From Taudactylus pleione (taxonomy: Eukaryota > Chordata > Amphibia > Anura > Myobatrachidae): 64,000 nucleotides of DNA. Numbering within the stretch: position 1 is the first letter of the stretch; every line of letters starts with the position of its first letter. A program made the position numbers and the translations under genes. Under the pieces are notes generated by a model that worked only from the letters and a program-made list of their open reading frames with translations, was not told the origin of the DNA and made no database searches. Shown piece after piece: positions 10,622 through 23,825 of this stretch. The DNA is taken from NCBI GenBank assembly GCA_031769625.1, contig JAUIMM010000135.1, forward strand, positions 6,189,501 through 6,253,500, written 5' to 3'.

Positions 10622-12329
10622 CCTTAGGCTTTCATAAAGTATGCACACTGGAAGGACTGCCTCTTTTCCTATTGGATCTCCCTCCGGTCTTCCCTGATTT
10701 TTCATTTCTATGTCTTTGTTCTATTTGTTGTTGTTTATTTGTTAACCCATTAACTTTTTCTTCCAGCCAGGACAGAGCCATCTTTTCCATTGGGCTTGTT
10801 GGGGAGTTGCCCAAGGGCCCGAAGCTTGTAGGGGCCCACCAACCTGCCCCCCTGCAGCCCGGCCAGTTGGTAAATTTGTGATATTTTTTATAAGCCAGCC
10901 GCCGGTGCACTGTATTCTGATCTAACCTACCCCACCCGGTGACAAGTACTCACCTCAGTCCCAGTTTCACTTCATCTGCCGGCTTCAGACAGAGTCTCTC
11001 TGCTTGTATGGGAGGTCTGATGGGCATAAAGGAGGGTTTAATTTTATTGACCATTTACATTTTTTTCCCATGAATGGATGGGTAGGGGCCCCAGTGCATT
11101 GCTTTGTCCAGGGTCCACACTACTGTTAAGAAAACCCTGAGCCAGGAACAGTTAGATGGAAAAGCATTGGTCACCCTTGTTTCCCTTTGCTCCATGGTAA
11201 GTCTTTTGTTTAGACCAGAGGGGTGGGGTGGTTACTTTTTGAAGAAAAGGTTGGGGATCAGGTCCAAGAGGAAGAGTGGTACCCTGGCATACCCAGGTAA
11301 CATTGGGGGGTTTATGGATCCACCCCTATTATTTAATACAATGTGAGATTTGCTGTTGCTGGCAGCTTTAGTGCTTTCATACCATCTAAATTTCAATTAC
11401 TTCTAGTTTGAATAATTACTGTGCCCAATTTCACGCCAATCCTGTTGTCAGTGTCTTTATTCATTATTATGGATTATTAGTTAAGTGTACATTATTTGGG
11501 TTTAAGCAACCTTGTAAGATAGTTAATTAATCTTTAAATAGAGGTTTTTCTAAACATCAAACAATAGTTTATAGTTTATTTGCTGTTTTGTAGTAAACTG
11601 TCCTTTATCAGTGTCTGGGCGGGATGCATGACGCATCGCATTCGGGATGTGATGCATCCCACCACTCTCTGCATGCATGCTGGCATTAGTTATGTTGGTA
11701 TGTATGAACAGAATCACAAGGAACAGCTCTCTTGGTAAGAGCTGTCCTTTGTGAATGAGGGACTTCCTGGTCTATTACCCATTAGTCCCTTCGGTGTCAT
11801 TCTGTGCATGCGCAGAATGACAAATGCATCACAGGGGGTGCTGGGAGGGGTCTGATTAGATCCCTCTCACAGCACTCTCTGAATATAAGCCCTATAGGGT
11901 AATGTGATCAGAAGATGGCGTTACTTACCGCATCCATGTCACATTCTGAAGCTAGGAATTCCTCTGAGGAGGACAGGGAGATGGGGGGTTAGGATGGTTA
12001 GGAGGCAATGAGGGGAGGGACAGTGCTGGAGTCCTCAATAATGGTCAGTCCCAGTTGTTGGCTAGACCTAACCAGAAGCGTGGAGTCTAACTCACTCTGT
12101 GGTCTTCACCAGTGACCCTTCCTCTTGGGATATGGGTTTTGCCACATCAAGTGAGAAGATCGTGGCCCTCTGGTTAGGCACCTGGGAGTGACAAGGAGAC
12201 TAGAAAATGTCACTGCAATAAAAAGTGGAATGTTGCACTGGTATGCACTATGAGACATTGCTGGATACACCAAGAAGTGACACAGGAGGACAGGCACAGA
12301 CTAGTTGGGAGTGATGATGAATAATGGAA

Positions 12330-12650
12330 GGTCAGGTACTGGATGCTTTGGGTAACTCTGAAGATCTGGACGCAGGTTAGTGTACTTGGTGTACTGTAGA
12401 TCCAGACATGGGATACAATTAACTTGTGCAAGGAACTTAGACGCAGGTGAGTGAATTTGATACACTGCAGAAACAATCACAGAGGATATTAACTGCAGGG
12501 AACTCAGACACTGCTGAGTGTACTTGATACACTGCAGAAACAATTAAAGAGTACAAGTGGCTGGGCAGGGAACTCAGGTGCAGGTAGTGAACTTGATACA
12601 CTGAAGATTCAGTCCCAGAATGCAGTAGCTGTGCAGGGAAAGCTACTGAA
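12330..12650 (+). repeat. Minisatellite, units of about 75-85 bp
   Basis: About four degenerate units contain 'ttgatacactgcagaaacaa' and 'ggaactcag-cgcagg'. They sit in a longer non-coding repeat of about 12010-13110 whose ends I could not define. It resembles in style, not clearly in sequence, the minisatellite-bearing element near 50 kb. Confidence 0.7.
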
Positions 12651-13345
12651 TCTAGTGCTTGGGAACAGTACAGGAGGAGACACAGAAAACTTAGTAAATG
12701 AACCAGAGCTGGATAAACACAGGAGGATAAACTTACAGCAGTGCTGGAGGTTAACTAAAATAAGACATTAGGAATCCAGACATGGATATGCTCAGGAAGG
12801 CACAGGGGACAGAGACGTGAGCTGGCTCCAATGGTGCTAAAAAGCAAGACGCCGACTAGTTGTGGGATACACTATGAAAGTAACCTAGAGCATACCAGGA
12901 CTACCATTAAGAGAGACCAGTCAGGTGATATGGACCAATATGGCTGCGCCCATACCCGCCACCACGGGAACAAGGACTCATGCACAATAGCCCTAGCAGA
13001 CCCTGGGGAGAATACTCAGCCGCCACTCACCTCCACTCCCAGTGACTGAACACCTAAGACCAAGGACGCCGATCCCAGGCCGAATCCTATCAATCCAAGC
13101 ATATGAGAAAAGCAGTCAAATCCGCTTTTTGGGGGTTTGACCGCATCATTTCTCCTGATGCTGAATTCCGACCTCTGTCTTCCCTTTTTAATAACGGTAA
13201 AACTCTTACTTGCCTCTTTAATACATGGGAAAAGAACAGTAACTGTAGCGCTAAGAGCAAGATATGTACATAGTAGGGTTATTCATTATTTGGATAGTCA
13301 CAATATCATTAATTAAAGGAATTACTGGAGGACATATAGGAGTAA

Positions 13346-13660
13346 GGCCGGGTGCACACTACAATGATATCTGCATGATTTGTCATTTCTAGACAAATTG
13401 GAACGACAAATCATGCACATCATGCAGTTTGTATGCACAATTGTGCACTCCCACAGGTTGTACATGATATCTTTTGGTTGGCCGTGCTGCAAGACCAATC
13501 AGAAGATATTGTGTATGAGATGGTTCAGTTTAATGAACAACGGAATGAGATATCGTTCCGTCATTCATTAAATTACACAGTGTGTATGGGCAATCACGGA
13601 TGGTCCAGGACAAAGGGAATTTGCCCCAATTTGCCCATCATTGTAATGTGTACCCACCCT
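13346..13660. mobile_element. hAT-like MITE
   Basis: Inverted ends: GGGTGCACACTACAATGAT on the left; GGGTACACATTACAATGAT is the complement of the right. The interior has paired blocks such as 'gacaaattggaacgacaaatc'. No clear target duplication is visible. Confidence 0.6.
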
Positions 13661-13997
13661 ATAAAATGAGACTGATTTCTGTCCATTTAATGTGGGTAAT
13701 GAGCAATGACAAGTCTCATTTAATATTTTAACTGCTTGTTCTTTATTGAATTTAAAAAAATAACATTTTAAAAGACAAAAATAACAATAGGTTCAGCATT
13801 ATGTTTTTTTTATTGCAACATTTTGAATTGATTTGCTTTCAGTAAAACATGGATATTTGTAAAAATACTAAATTGTAATTCTAACATTTCAATCATCTAA
13901 CTGCAATGTAGAATCTAATTTTGAAGTGAAGTGAACTTGCAACTCATCATTTGTAACTTAAAATTTGTCACACTGGGTGCCTGCACAGTACACTTGT

Positions 13998-15490
13998 CAG
14001 GGCAAGACATGTCATCTGGCAGTTCTGGCAAATACCAGAAAGGCCAATGCCCAGATGGGTGTGGATTTGTTGCAGATCACAAGCCAATAGGAGCTCGTGG
14101 ACCGGCAGCCAATCAGCAGTGCCTGATGGTCTGCGAGCTCCAATTGGCTTATGACCGGCACCAGATTTAAAGTACCGCTGGCTCTGTCTCTCCATGGCTT
14201 CTGCTGTCTGCTGGAGGCCCACACCAGATCCACATTGCTGATGGCACATAGGGGAGATTTGAGGCTGCTGGAGGGACACAGGAGGAGGTGAGCTAATGAG
14301 GGAGGCATAATGTGTAACATTTCTGTATTGAATAATAGGGGCATTACTGTATGAAATAATGTGCATAGGGCACTGCTTTGTTTTCATTATGTGTAAAAAG
14401 GGGCACTTATACTGTGTAGCATAATTTGTAAAGGGCATTACTGTGTGGCATAATGTGTAAAACACATTACTCTGTATGGCATAATAATATGTAAGGGGCA
14501 TTACTGTGTGTGGCATAATGTGTAAGTGGCATTATATGTTATAAGGTACATTACTGTATAAGGCACAATGTGTAAGGGGTATTACTGTGTGTGGCATAAT
14601 GTGTAAGGGGGATTACTGTGTGGCATATTTTATAAGGGGCACTACTACTGCATGGCATAATGTATTATAAGGGGCACTAATACTGTGTAGCATAATGTGT
14701 ATAAGGAGTACTACTATGTGGCATAACCTGAATGGGCTCAGCATAGTGTAATGTGAATGGGCTCTACTGTGTGAAGTAACATGAATAAGGGGCACTACCG
14801 TGTGGTGTAGTGTGAGTAAGGGACCCTACTGTGTGGTGTAATGTAATGAAGGGGCACTACTGTGTGGTATAATATGATGAAGGGGCACTACTGTGTGGTA
14901 TAATATGATGAAGGGGCTCTACTGTTTGCTAAATTTTAATTGAGGGTAATATTGTGTGGTCACGCCCCTTTCAAGCAAGACACAACATGTTTTTTTTGGC
15001 ATGCGCTCTCCCTACTTTAATTCAGGATGGGGGCACTAATGCTCTTAATGTACACAAGGTACAAAAATGTGTAGTTATGGCTCTTTGTTCAGTACTCCCT
15101 GCCCTAAAAAAATCCTACAGTGAACACTATCTAATCCTGTTAAACTGCTAAGCTAGGGCTTGGTCAATTGGGAAAATGCCTTCCCTTTTCTTTGTGTGTG
15201 ATCTATACCAATGAAGTGCCAGATTTATTTAACAGATTCAACCAAATACCAAATGTCTGACTATGGCACATGTCCTGCATTATGAGCTCTGCTGTGTGTT
15301 TTAATACAGATAACGCTGTACACTTATATGTTGTTCTAATATTAATTATATTTGTAAGAACATAGACTAAGAAGTGGGAGGAGTCAGTAATAGTAAGGGG
15401 AGGAGTCTATGCCAGGAGCCAGATGCTGATGCTAGGAGGGCCTGTATGCTTTAAATGTCTGGGCCTATTTTCAGTCCCAGTCCGGCCCTA
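13998..15490. mobile_element. 1.5-kb non-autonomous hAT element containing a minisatellite
   Basis: The left end is CAGGGCAAGACATG; the right end CAGTCCCAGTCCGGCCCTA has complement TAGGGCCGGACTGGGACTG. The perfect 8-bp duplication ACACTTGT at 13990-13997 and 15491-15498 defines the borders. There is no transposase coding. The middle is the tandem repeat at 14330-14950. A fragment of the same family lies at 5034. Confidence 0.85.
14330..14950 (+). repeat. Minisatellite, units of about 30-34 bp
   Basis: About 20 degenerate units of the type 'aaggggcattactgtgtggcataatgtgt'-like blocks; later units read 'gaaggggcactactgtgtgg'. The - strand reads through as a long Met/Pro-rich frame, which is a repeat artefact. 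Confidence 0.85.
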
Positions 15491-15659
15491 ACACTTGTTA
15501 TGCACGTACTAAATTTAGCACGTTACAGTACATCCATACAGTATTTAAAGCTCAGATATGGCTGAGCAGAATATTACTGTAAATACTGGGGTGACATATT
15601 TATCATGCAACTGTGTATAATTGCTCAAGTGCAGTTTTGCAAACATACGTGAACTCTAA

Positions 15660-15834
15660 TGGGTATATTTACTAAAGGGCAGGTTTTTAGAAGTGGAGAT
15701 GTTGCCCAGAGCAACCAATCAGATTCTAGTTATTATCTTATAGAAGGTGCTAGATAATTGATAAGTAGAATCTGATTGGTTGTTATGGGCAACATCTCCA
15801 TTTCTAAAAACCTGCACTTTAGTAAATATACCCC
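15660..15834. mobile_element. Harbinger-type MITE (GGGTATATTTACTAA family), copy 1
   Basis: The 175-bp palindromic element has ends TGGGTATATTTACTAA and TTAGTAAATATACCCC, and inner arms 'gttgcccagagcaaccaatc' and its near complement. TAA flanks both sides (15657-15659, 15835-15837). Confidence 0.88.
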
Positions 15835-16035
15835 TAAGTCTCAACCCAAGTGAGTAAGTTAGGTAAACATTTACTAATGTGCTTGAAGAGTGAATCATTG
15901 TAAAATAACTGTTTATGCAGATATTACCTGCTGTCTACATGCAATTAAGAATGCTATTGTGTAGCTAGACCATTGTAAGCATTATAATAGTAAAGAGAAT
16001 GCATCATACAAATTCACTATAATCTAGTAAACTCT

Positions 16036-17508
16036 GGGCCTGATTCAGAGATGGACGCTACTGCGATCACAGCTGCGAAAATATGCTAATTGTTCTAAAG
16101 CTTACCCGAGCATAAGGACGCTCATTGCTGCCTTCTCATATGTGTACAACACAGGGCCGGCTCTAGGGGTGTTCAACCAGTTCGGTCGAACAGTGGCACC
16201 ACCCATAGAGGGTGCACCTCTCCCCAATATCCCAATTTCAGCAGGACAGTACTGACCCACTGTTCCACCTGTGGGCCGAAGTGGCCCATGGGTGGTCAAA
16301 TCGGGAGGTTGGGGACCCCCACCGCCGCACAGCCAGACCCCAGAGTCTGAATGGATGCTTCGCGCATGTGCACAACATCCATTCAGTTACAGAGAGGGCT
16401 GGGGGAAGCCCAGCTAGTGAGGCTTCCTCCAGCCTGATGTTATTTGGAGGTGTGCCATGCGGGCACGCCTCCAAATAACGTCACATAGGGAGCGTGGCCT
16501 ATGGTAATTAGGTCACACCCCCACTTTCGGTTGTGCGCGGCTGTGATGCACTGTTAAGAGCCGGCACAGGGCACTCTGACCCCTGGAGCCAGCCCTGGCA
16601 TACAATGTAATTTACCTGCGTAAATATCAGTAACATCGATGCACATTCTACTGTGGCTTCTTTTGCTAGAATCGAGGCTGCATTAATATATGTGCCGGAA
16701 TATGCAAGCCCTAAGATGTCCACAACCACTGCCTGTGCACACTGCAACATCTCTGGTGGTTCTGGAGACACCTCCATTGACACACTATCACATGCACTTT
16801 CGACACTTGTACCAGCTATATGGCAGATGCAGTTTCGTCATTGCGTGTGGTTTGTGTACTCCAAATCAGCACCAATGGCTCATACTGAGTTTATAGGCTG
16901 TGGCTTTGTAAACATTATGGGCTTGCTTCAGACAAGCACGCAAACCACATGCAATGCCGATGTTCATATAGATGAGCGATAATTTGCTACTGTGCATGTG
17001 AGAAATATTCTGAACACCCCTATGGCGCATGCGTTTCCGAGTTCATGCACAAATGTTCTGCTGTGATCGGGACCGATGGTATCAGAAATGGAGAGGCTAA
17101 ACCATGGGCAATGACTGGGAGGTGGTCTGAAGTGAATGCCAAAAAATCCATCTCGTGGGCATGTTATGGGAGTGTTATGGGTGTGTCAGTGAAAGCAATT
17201 ATGTTCTCGTATGTATAGCCGCTTCCATAGAGGCCATGTTCAGATGGAGAAACTGCACCTGCCATAGGTCAGATACAAGTATTAATGGTGTATGTGATGG
17301 TGCTCCGATAGTGTTTTGTCCAGAACCACCAGTAATGGTACTGCATGCACGGGCAGAGAAAGTGGGCATCTCAAGCCTTGTACATTCCAGCGCATGTTAG
17401 TACACCAGGGAAGGCTAAAACTAGCATTTGCATATTAGCATTGCTGACACTCTGGCAACATACCGTATGTTAGAGAAGATGCAGCAGAATCCACCTCTGA
17501 ATCAGGCC
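16036..17508. mobile_element. Harbinger-related element next to the MS4A 3' end
   Basis: The left end GGGCCTGATTCAGAGATGGA (16036) and right end CCACCTCTGAATCAGGCC (to 17508) are inverted repeats; about 1.47 kb lies between them. The target duplication is not clean. A hAT-type MITE at 16152-16597 is nested inside. The right end lies only 94 bp beyond the stop codon of the - strand MS4A gene, so the element sits in or next to its 3' UTR. Confidence 0.75.
16152..16597. mobile_element. Nested hAT-like MITE
   Basis: The ends CAGGGCCGGCTCTAGGGG and GACCCCTGGAGCCAGCCCTG are inverted repeats. Flanking 8-mers (GTACAACA and GCATACAA) are only loosely similar, so the TSD is degenerate or absent. Confidence 0.65.
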
Positions 17509-17602
17509 TATATCCAGTCACAGACTACTCGCCACTCCTGTGTGCTGTATTCATGTGCATTATACAATCTAAAATGCAATTCTGTTATTTGTATGCGTTG
17601 TC

Positions 17603-17713
17603 TTATTGGGCTCTATACTGTGGAGGTGGTCCTGATTGAGCAAATGGTGGGAATGTTCTTGGAACTGTAGAAGGGTCCATGGTAACCAAAACATCATTCT
17701 GCAGCACAAACAC
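17603..17713 (-). CDS. MS4A (- strand) exon 6, C-terminal tail
   Basis: It opens after 'ctctacttacag' (complement) and encodes VFVLQNDVLVT to PPPQYRAQ, then TAA. It aligns with the + strand terminal exon at 5748. No AATAAA is visible on the - strand between the stop and the Harbinger-related element at 17508. Confidence 0.88.
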   Translation of the reverse strand: MFVLQNDVLVTMDPSTVPRTFPPFAQSGPPPQYRAQ

Positions 17714-20700
17714 CTGTAAGTAGAGATAACACAGTACAGCAACACATACATAAGTTAGGAATGTACAGTATTAAAATTAAAAAGCAATGTACCATGGGAA
17801 CCTAAGGGTAAATTTACTAAGACTCGAGTCTGATCGAGTTTGTTCTTTTTTAAACTTGATTAACATTTCCGAAACTGAGGTGATTTGATGCTTCTGAATC
17901 TCACAAATTTACTAAGAAGTGAGTTCAGCTGTGACCGAGTTGGGCGATGATGAAGCAGATCGAGATTGTTCCCCTGAGTAGCAAGTTTAGATGATATTAC
18001 TCATCTGAGATTGCAGTGTCTTCTCTCTGCCAAACTCTCATGAACAAGCGGCTTGCACATATGAGTGAGATATGTGAAGGCTGCTTGTGTGTTATACAGT
18101 ACCTGTCAAAAAAGGGTTAAATGTGGAAAAAAAAGATGTAGGGTCCACTCCAAAAGAGCATAACCAGCCCCGGACTGCTCAGCCAGTCCTGGTTCCTAAA
18201 AATATGGGGAAAAAATGATTAGGGTTCCCCTGTATTTTTGGAACCAGCACTGGGCTACTGAGCCAGTCCTGATTGTAAAAAATATGGGGGAAAAATTTGT
18301 GTAGGGGTCCCCCTATTTTTGACACCAGCCTCCACTCCAGCCGTGGTGTAATGCCACAGCCAGGGGATCCTATCACCGGGTCTCCCAGGCCAAAGCATTA
18401 TCACCCCAAGCCAGTCAGCTAATTCCAGGGATCTCAGGGGAGGTGGGGACCCCCCAATAAAGGTGTCCCCCCACTACTGAGCACCCCAGGCTTAGTCTGA
18501 AGCCCGGGGCTCATCCCTGCACCCCTTGAGCGGTGGGTGAGGGGGTAATAATGGTGTCAAAAAACAGCAACTATTGATTTTTACTATGGAACTACAGATG
18601 CCAGCAGGAGGCGCACCAGTACCTCGGCAAGAAAACCCACAAAACACACACCATAGAAAGTAAAATATTAATTCACACCTACCTTTTACTCAGTCACACA
18701 TACCTGCTTCCCAAAGTTTGGTTCACTTCTCCACGTAGAATTCCGTGGGTGTACCTGTGAAAAAAGATCCTAAACCGACCTCCGTCCTTGGGCTAATAAT
18801 GCTTTGGCCGGGGTGACTCGGTGATAGAGTCCACTAGCTGTGGCATTACACCCGGGCCGGATTTCAGACCAGTGCTGGTTTTAAGAATAGGGGGACCCCT
18901 ACTCATTTTTACCCACATATTTTTAGGAACCAGACAAGGCTCAGGAGCCCAGGGATGGTTATGCTTTTTTGGGGGGACCCTACATCAGGGGCAGGCTGGG
19001 CCACGTGGCATCTGCCCCCCGAGCTGGAACTATATCAGTCCTAAGGGGCCGCCAGCTGCCTGCAGCTGAACACTGCATGAATGCCTGGCATTTTTCTTAT
19101 TTTATTTGTAGTGCATACTGCAGCATGTCAGCCCTGTCATGTACGGCCATACAAAACACCGCTATTATGCAGGAAATGCACCACTGAGCAAGACCCAGGT
19201 TGCTCGGTGGCATGACAGTTCCTCCTACCTGCTGACTGCAGGACTGCTGGGAGTGGGAGTGTAATGCTGACCTTGTGATGCCTTGCTCCCAGTCAATGCC
19301 GCTGCAAAGGAGCCACCGGCCACGTGGGAGAGGAGACCAGGCATGCAAACGGTAATTGTTAGGTAACCTCGATCTGTAAAGATATAGGGGGCTGCAAAGA
19401 CAAGGGGGCACAGAGTCTGTAAAGATAGGAGGGAATAAGGAGGCTGGAAAGATATGGGGCAGGAGGCTGGAAAGTTTGGTGGGGCAGAAGGAGGCTGGAA
19501 AGACAAGTGGGCACAGAGTCTGTGAAGAAGGAGCAGGAGGCTGGAAATACAAGGGGGAAAAAGGAGGCCGGAAAGACATGAGGGCACAGAGACTGTAAAG
19601 ATAGGGGGCAGAAGAAGGATGGAAATATAGGAGTCAGGAGGTTGTAAAGATTGGGGGGCAGAAGGAGGCTGGAAAGACAAGAGGGCAGCAGGAGGCCAGA
19701 AAGACAATGGGGCACAGAGTCTGAAAAGATAGGGATGCAGGTGGATTGAAAGATAGGGTTGCAGGAGGCTGGAAAGATAGGGGGAAGGAGGCTGGAAGCT
19801 CAAGTGACATGGGGCAGGAGTAGACATGGATCAGGAGGTTAAAATGACAGATTAGTAGGTTTAAATCACACAGTGAGTTGGAGGTGAAATGGAGTTGGAG
19901 GCAACAAGGGTAAGAGGGCCGGAGAGATAGGAGGCTAGAGGGGACATGGGGCTGGAGACTAGAGGGGACATGGGTCCAGAGGCTGGAGATGACATAGGGA
20001 GCTGGAGGGGACATGGGGCAGGAGGTGACACAGGGAGCAGGAGGCTAGAGGAGAAACAAGGCAGGAAGCTGGAATGGCACAGGCATTTGGAGGAGACATG
20101 GGGTAGGAAGATTGAATGTTGCAGGGATCTTGAGATGACACAGCGAGCATGAGGCTGGAATGATGAAGAGATCTGGGGGAGACACAGAACAGGAAGCTGG
20201 GGAGACAGGAGGCAGGAAGCTGGAATAGCACAGGGATCTGGGGGAGACACATGGCAGGAAGCTGGAATGACACAGAGATCACAGGGAGTAGGAAGCTGGT
20301 GGAAAAATGAGGCAGGAAGCTGGAATGGCTCGGGGATCTGGAGGTGACACAGTGAGCAGGAGGCTGGAATGACACAAAGATCTGGGGAGACACAAGGCAG
20401 GAAGCTGAGGGAGACATGGGGAAGGAAGCTGGAATAGCGCAGGGACCTGGGTGTGACACATGGCAGGAAGCTGGAATGCTGCAGGGATTGGAAGGTGACA
20501 CATGGAGCAAGAGGCTGGAGATGACACGGGATATGTAGCTGGAAAGACATGGGGATAGATGAGACACAGAGCAGGAGCCTGGAGTGGCATATGGACAAAA
20601 GACCAGATGGGACACAGGTAGCCAGATGGGAAACAAGTGGCGAGTCTGGTAGAGCCTGTGTAGAATGATAATGACATTAGTTATATTCCTACACAAACAG

Positions 20701-22512
20701 GCATCTTCTGGACAATGGGATTTCCTACATGAATAGTGAATACCGACTGAAGACCCAGTCTGCCCAGGGAGAATCTATTTCTTCAAAGGTTCCCCATTGC
20801 AGACAAACCTCCATAAAGGTAAGGTCAGGTGTACTTTTATTTCATATTCACACGCTGTGCCTGTGCCAAATATATTAGAATTGCACGTAGTTATATGTAC
20901 TGGGATTTTGGTATTGCAGAGAGTGTCCAATGAGGTGCAAAACAAAAGATGTGGAAATGCAATCCCACAGAAGACAGTCCATTGCTCTGCTCTCTCTACA
21001 ATTCCAAAACCCCAGCACATGTACTATGTGCAATTTTATTTGGCACAGGTACCATGCAAACAGTCCAGTCGCAGTGATCCCCCCTCCCATCCCTTTCTCA
21101 CTGCCCCCTTCTCATCCTGCCCAGTGCTTTCCCCATCCAGCCCAGTGTTCCCCAACATCTCAATGACTCCCCATCCCAGTGTCTACCCATTCTTTCCCCA
21201 ACCAGCCCACTGCCTCATTCAAAATGCATCTTAGCAAGACACCCCCAGCCACTCCAGTCACAGTGTCCCTCCATCATTCAGCCTAGAGTTCCCCTATCCC
21301 ACCACCAGCTCACTGCCCTCTTTCCATCTAGCCCAATGCCTCCCTATATATCACCCACTGCCTCTCCCCATTCTCCTCTACCTGTCACCCAGTGCCTTTC
21401 ACCCTCTACCTGGTGTCACCCACTGCCTCTCCCTGTCACCCACTGCCAGTCACCCACTATTTCTCCCTGACTGCCTAACCCAGAGGTCACCCACTGACTC
21501 TCCCTGTATCCCTCTCCCTGGCATCACCCACTGCCTCTCTCTATCACCCTCTCCCCATCACCCTCTGATTCTCCCCATTGCCCTCTTCTGTCAACCTCTG
21601 CCCTTTACAAAGCATCACCCTCTCCCATTCACCCTCTGTTTCTCCCTATCACCCATTGCCTCTCCCTGACACCCTCTCCCCATCACCCTTTCCTGTCACC
21701 CACTGCCTCTCCATCTCCCACTATCTCTACCCTTCACCCATCTCTGCTGTCACCCACTGCCTCTCCCCATTATCCTCTACATCACCCTCTGCCACCCCCT
21801 GGAGACACCTTCTGACTCCCCCTGTCACTCATTCCCTGGCATCACCGACTGACACTGGGGCACACGCAAAATAAGCTGTCATGGTACCACCCTTTCATTT
21901 TGGTCTGGATCAGCTGTGGCTGGAGACAGGCAGAGGATGCAGCCGGGCCATTCTGTTTGTGTTACACACATAATTGGAGCAAATGATAACCATCTTCTGG
22001 CTGTCTCTCCCAGCCGCAGCATGTATATGGTGATACCGCCCACCCATGCTCATAGGCTGCTGATTGGAGGAAGGCTCTGTTCATCCACCAGTCACAGTGG
22101 TGGGGATTTCCACCAATCAAAATGCATGAGGCTGCAGATACAAACTAGGGACGGAGAAGGCTGCTGGTAGGGTGAGTACCTTGTGTGGGCCGCCTAGCAG
22201 GTTAAATTTCAGCAATGTTACTGTTATTGTACTGTGTGTTTGTATACAGATGTGTCCTCATACACCTCTCCGTTTTTGCTTCATTTGGCATGAGATGCCA
22301 GCACAGCTAAGACACTCCACAATGAGTAACAATTGGATTGATCCCAAATTTTGGGGGGTCTGCAAATGTATTTGCAAAAAGTAGCAGATTAAACTACAAA
22401 TTTTGAGAAAAATCCCAAGGCGTGGCTAATTTGCAAATTTAAAGGCACACCAAATTTAGCCATATGGCTACATTTTAGAAAAGGTGTATGTGGAGTTGTG
22501 GACACATCTGTA

Positions 22513-22572
<60 letters not shown>

Positions 22573-23785
22573 GAAGTCCGGCACTCAATGAACAGGTTTC
22601 TGTTCCAGGGTGCCAGATCCATCCATGTATTCCATGACTGAATCATCTAATAACCTGGAAAAGCATTTAAAGGAAGCATTGGCATTGGGAGGGTCTAACT
22701 TAGAAGAGATGCGAGACCTACAAAATTGTTCCACCCGACTAGGTGGTTCATCCTGTTGTGAGGATGCTTGGTTGGAAAAATGTTCCTGTAGTTGCAGTTT
22801 TCTCCCAAACCTGTAGAAATTTAAATTCCAGTCAAAATCTGAATGTGCATTTGTTGGAATATATGAAAGTCCTCTATTAAGAACACTGGTTTCATGTTTG
22901 GTAAGGGTTCTGCTAGACAAATTGAAAATTACTGGCGTTGTCTCAGTGGGGGGCAGCCTACCCCTCTTCTTTTGGCCCCCTCTCCTCGTGTAGCCTCTCC
23001 TGCACCTGGGACCTGAGGTCTGAAACCGGTCCCTAAAGGGATCTGTGTACTTCAATTGCCTTCATCACCATCCGATTTCATGAAATCACTGTCACTCTGT
23101 GGTGTATACCTATCCACGTTATCTCCCCATGGAGGTGTGTTGATCTAAAGAATCTTCTCTCATATCTTTTAGGCTCTCTGTATGTGTCTCCTCCAAAGGT
23201 CCACCGGTAAACCCGGTTATCCTCATAGTCCTGAAAGACTTTGGTCAATTTGAGTTTTTTAAATTTAATTAACTCCTGCTGATAACTGTCGCATTGGGTT
23301 TTGTTACTTGGTTATTCAATTGGTGGCGGTGTCTGCACCCGATGTTAATCTCCTCAAAGAATGTAATTTTTTGTTTGACCAATTCCAACTCCCTGGCTGA
23401 TTCCTAAAAAACCAGGAGCATGAGGTCAAATGAACATTTGTTCAGTACCGCCACCCACCTGTGGCAAAACTCCTATTTGGTGATCGTAAAAAAAACCCTT
23501 CTTAAATTGGAAACCAAGTGGATAATGAGACTAGATACGGTTTCTCCTAAAGGCCTGAATGAGAAAGTTTGCTGGAACAGTCTGATTTAGTATTTTTTCT
23601 GCTCAGTATTATCATGTGATACTTCCTGAATCAGTAACCTGTTTAGTTATTGTCCTGATTATGTATCTTTTATTCTGGTATAGTTCTGACACTGTAGCGG
23701 TGAAGGTTCATATGTACTACGGTGGTTTATTTATTTTTTGTTTCCATAGTTTCTGCATCTCGAAAAAGGTGTTTGTTAACATATT

Positions 23786-23825
<40 letters not shown>

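Noticed and set aside
13968..14516. - strand open frame of 182 codons
   Set aside because: It runs through the hAT element's minisatellite and shows no domain.
19097..20696. Several overlapping - strand open frames of 118-245 codons rich in Pro, Ser and Leu
   Set aside because: They are the complement of a purine-rich minisatellite; frames stay open because the repeat lacks stop codons. No splice or start context.
21578..21874. + strand Pro/Ser/His-rich open frame
   Set aside because: A product of the pyrimidine-rich minisatellite.
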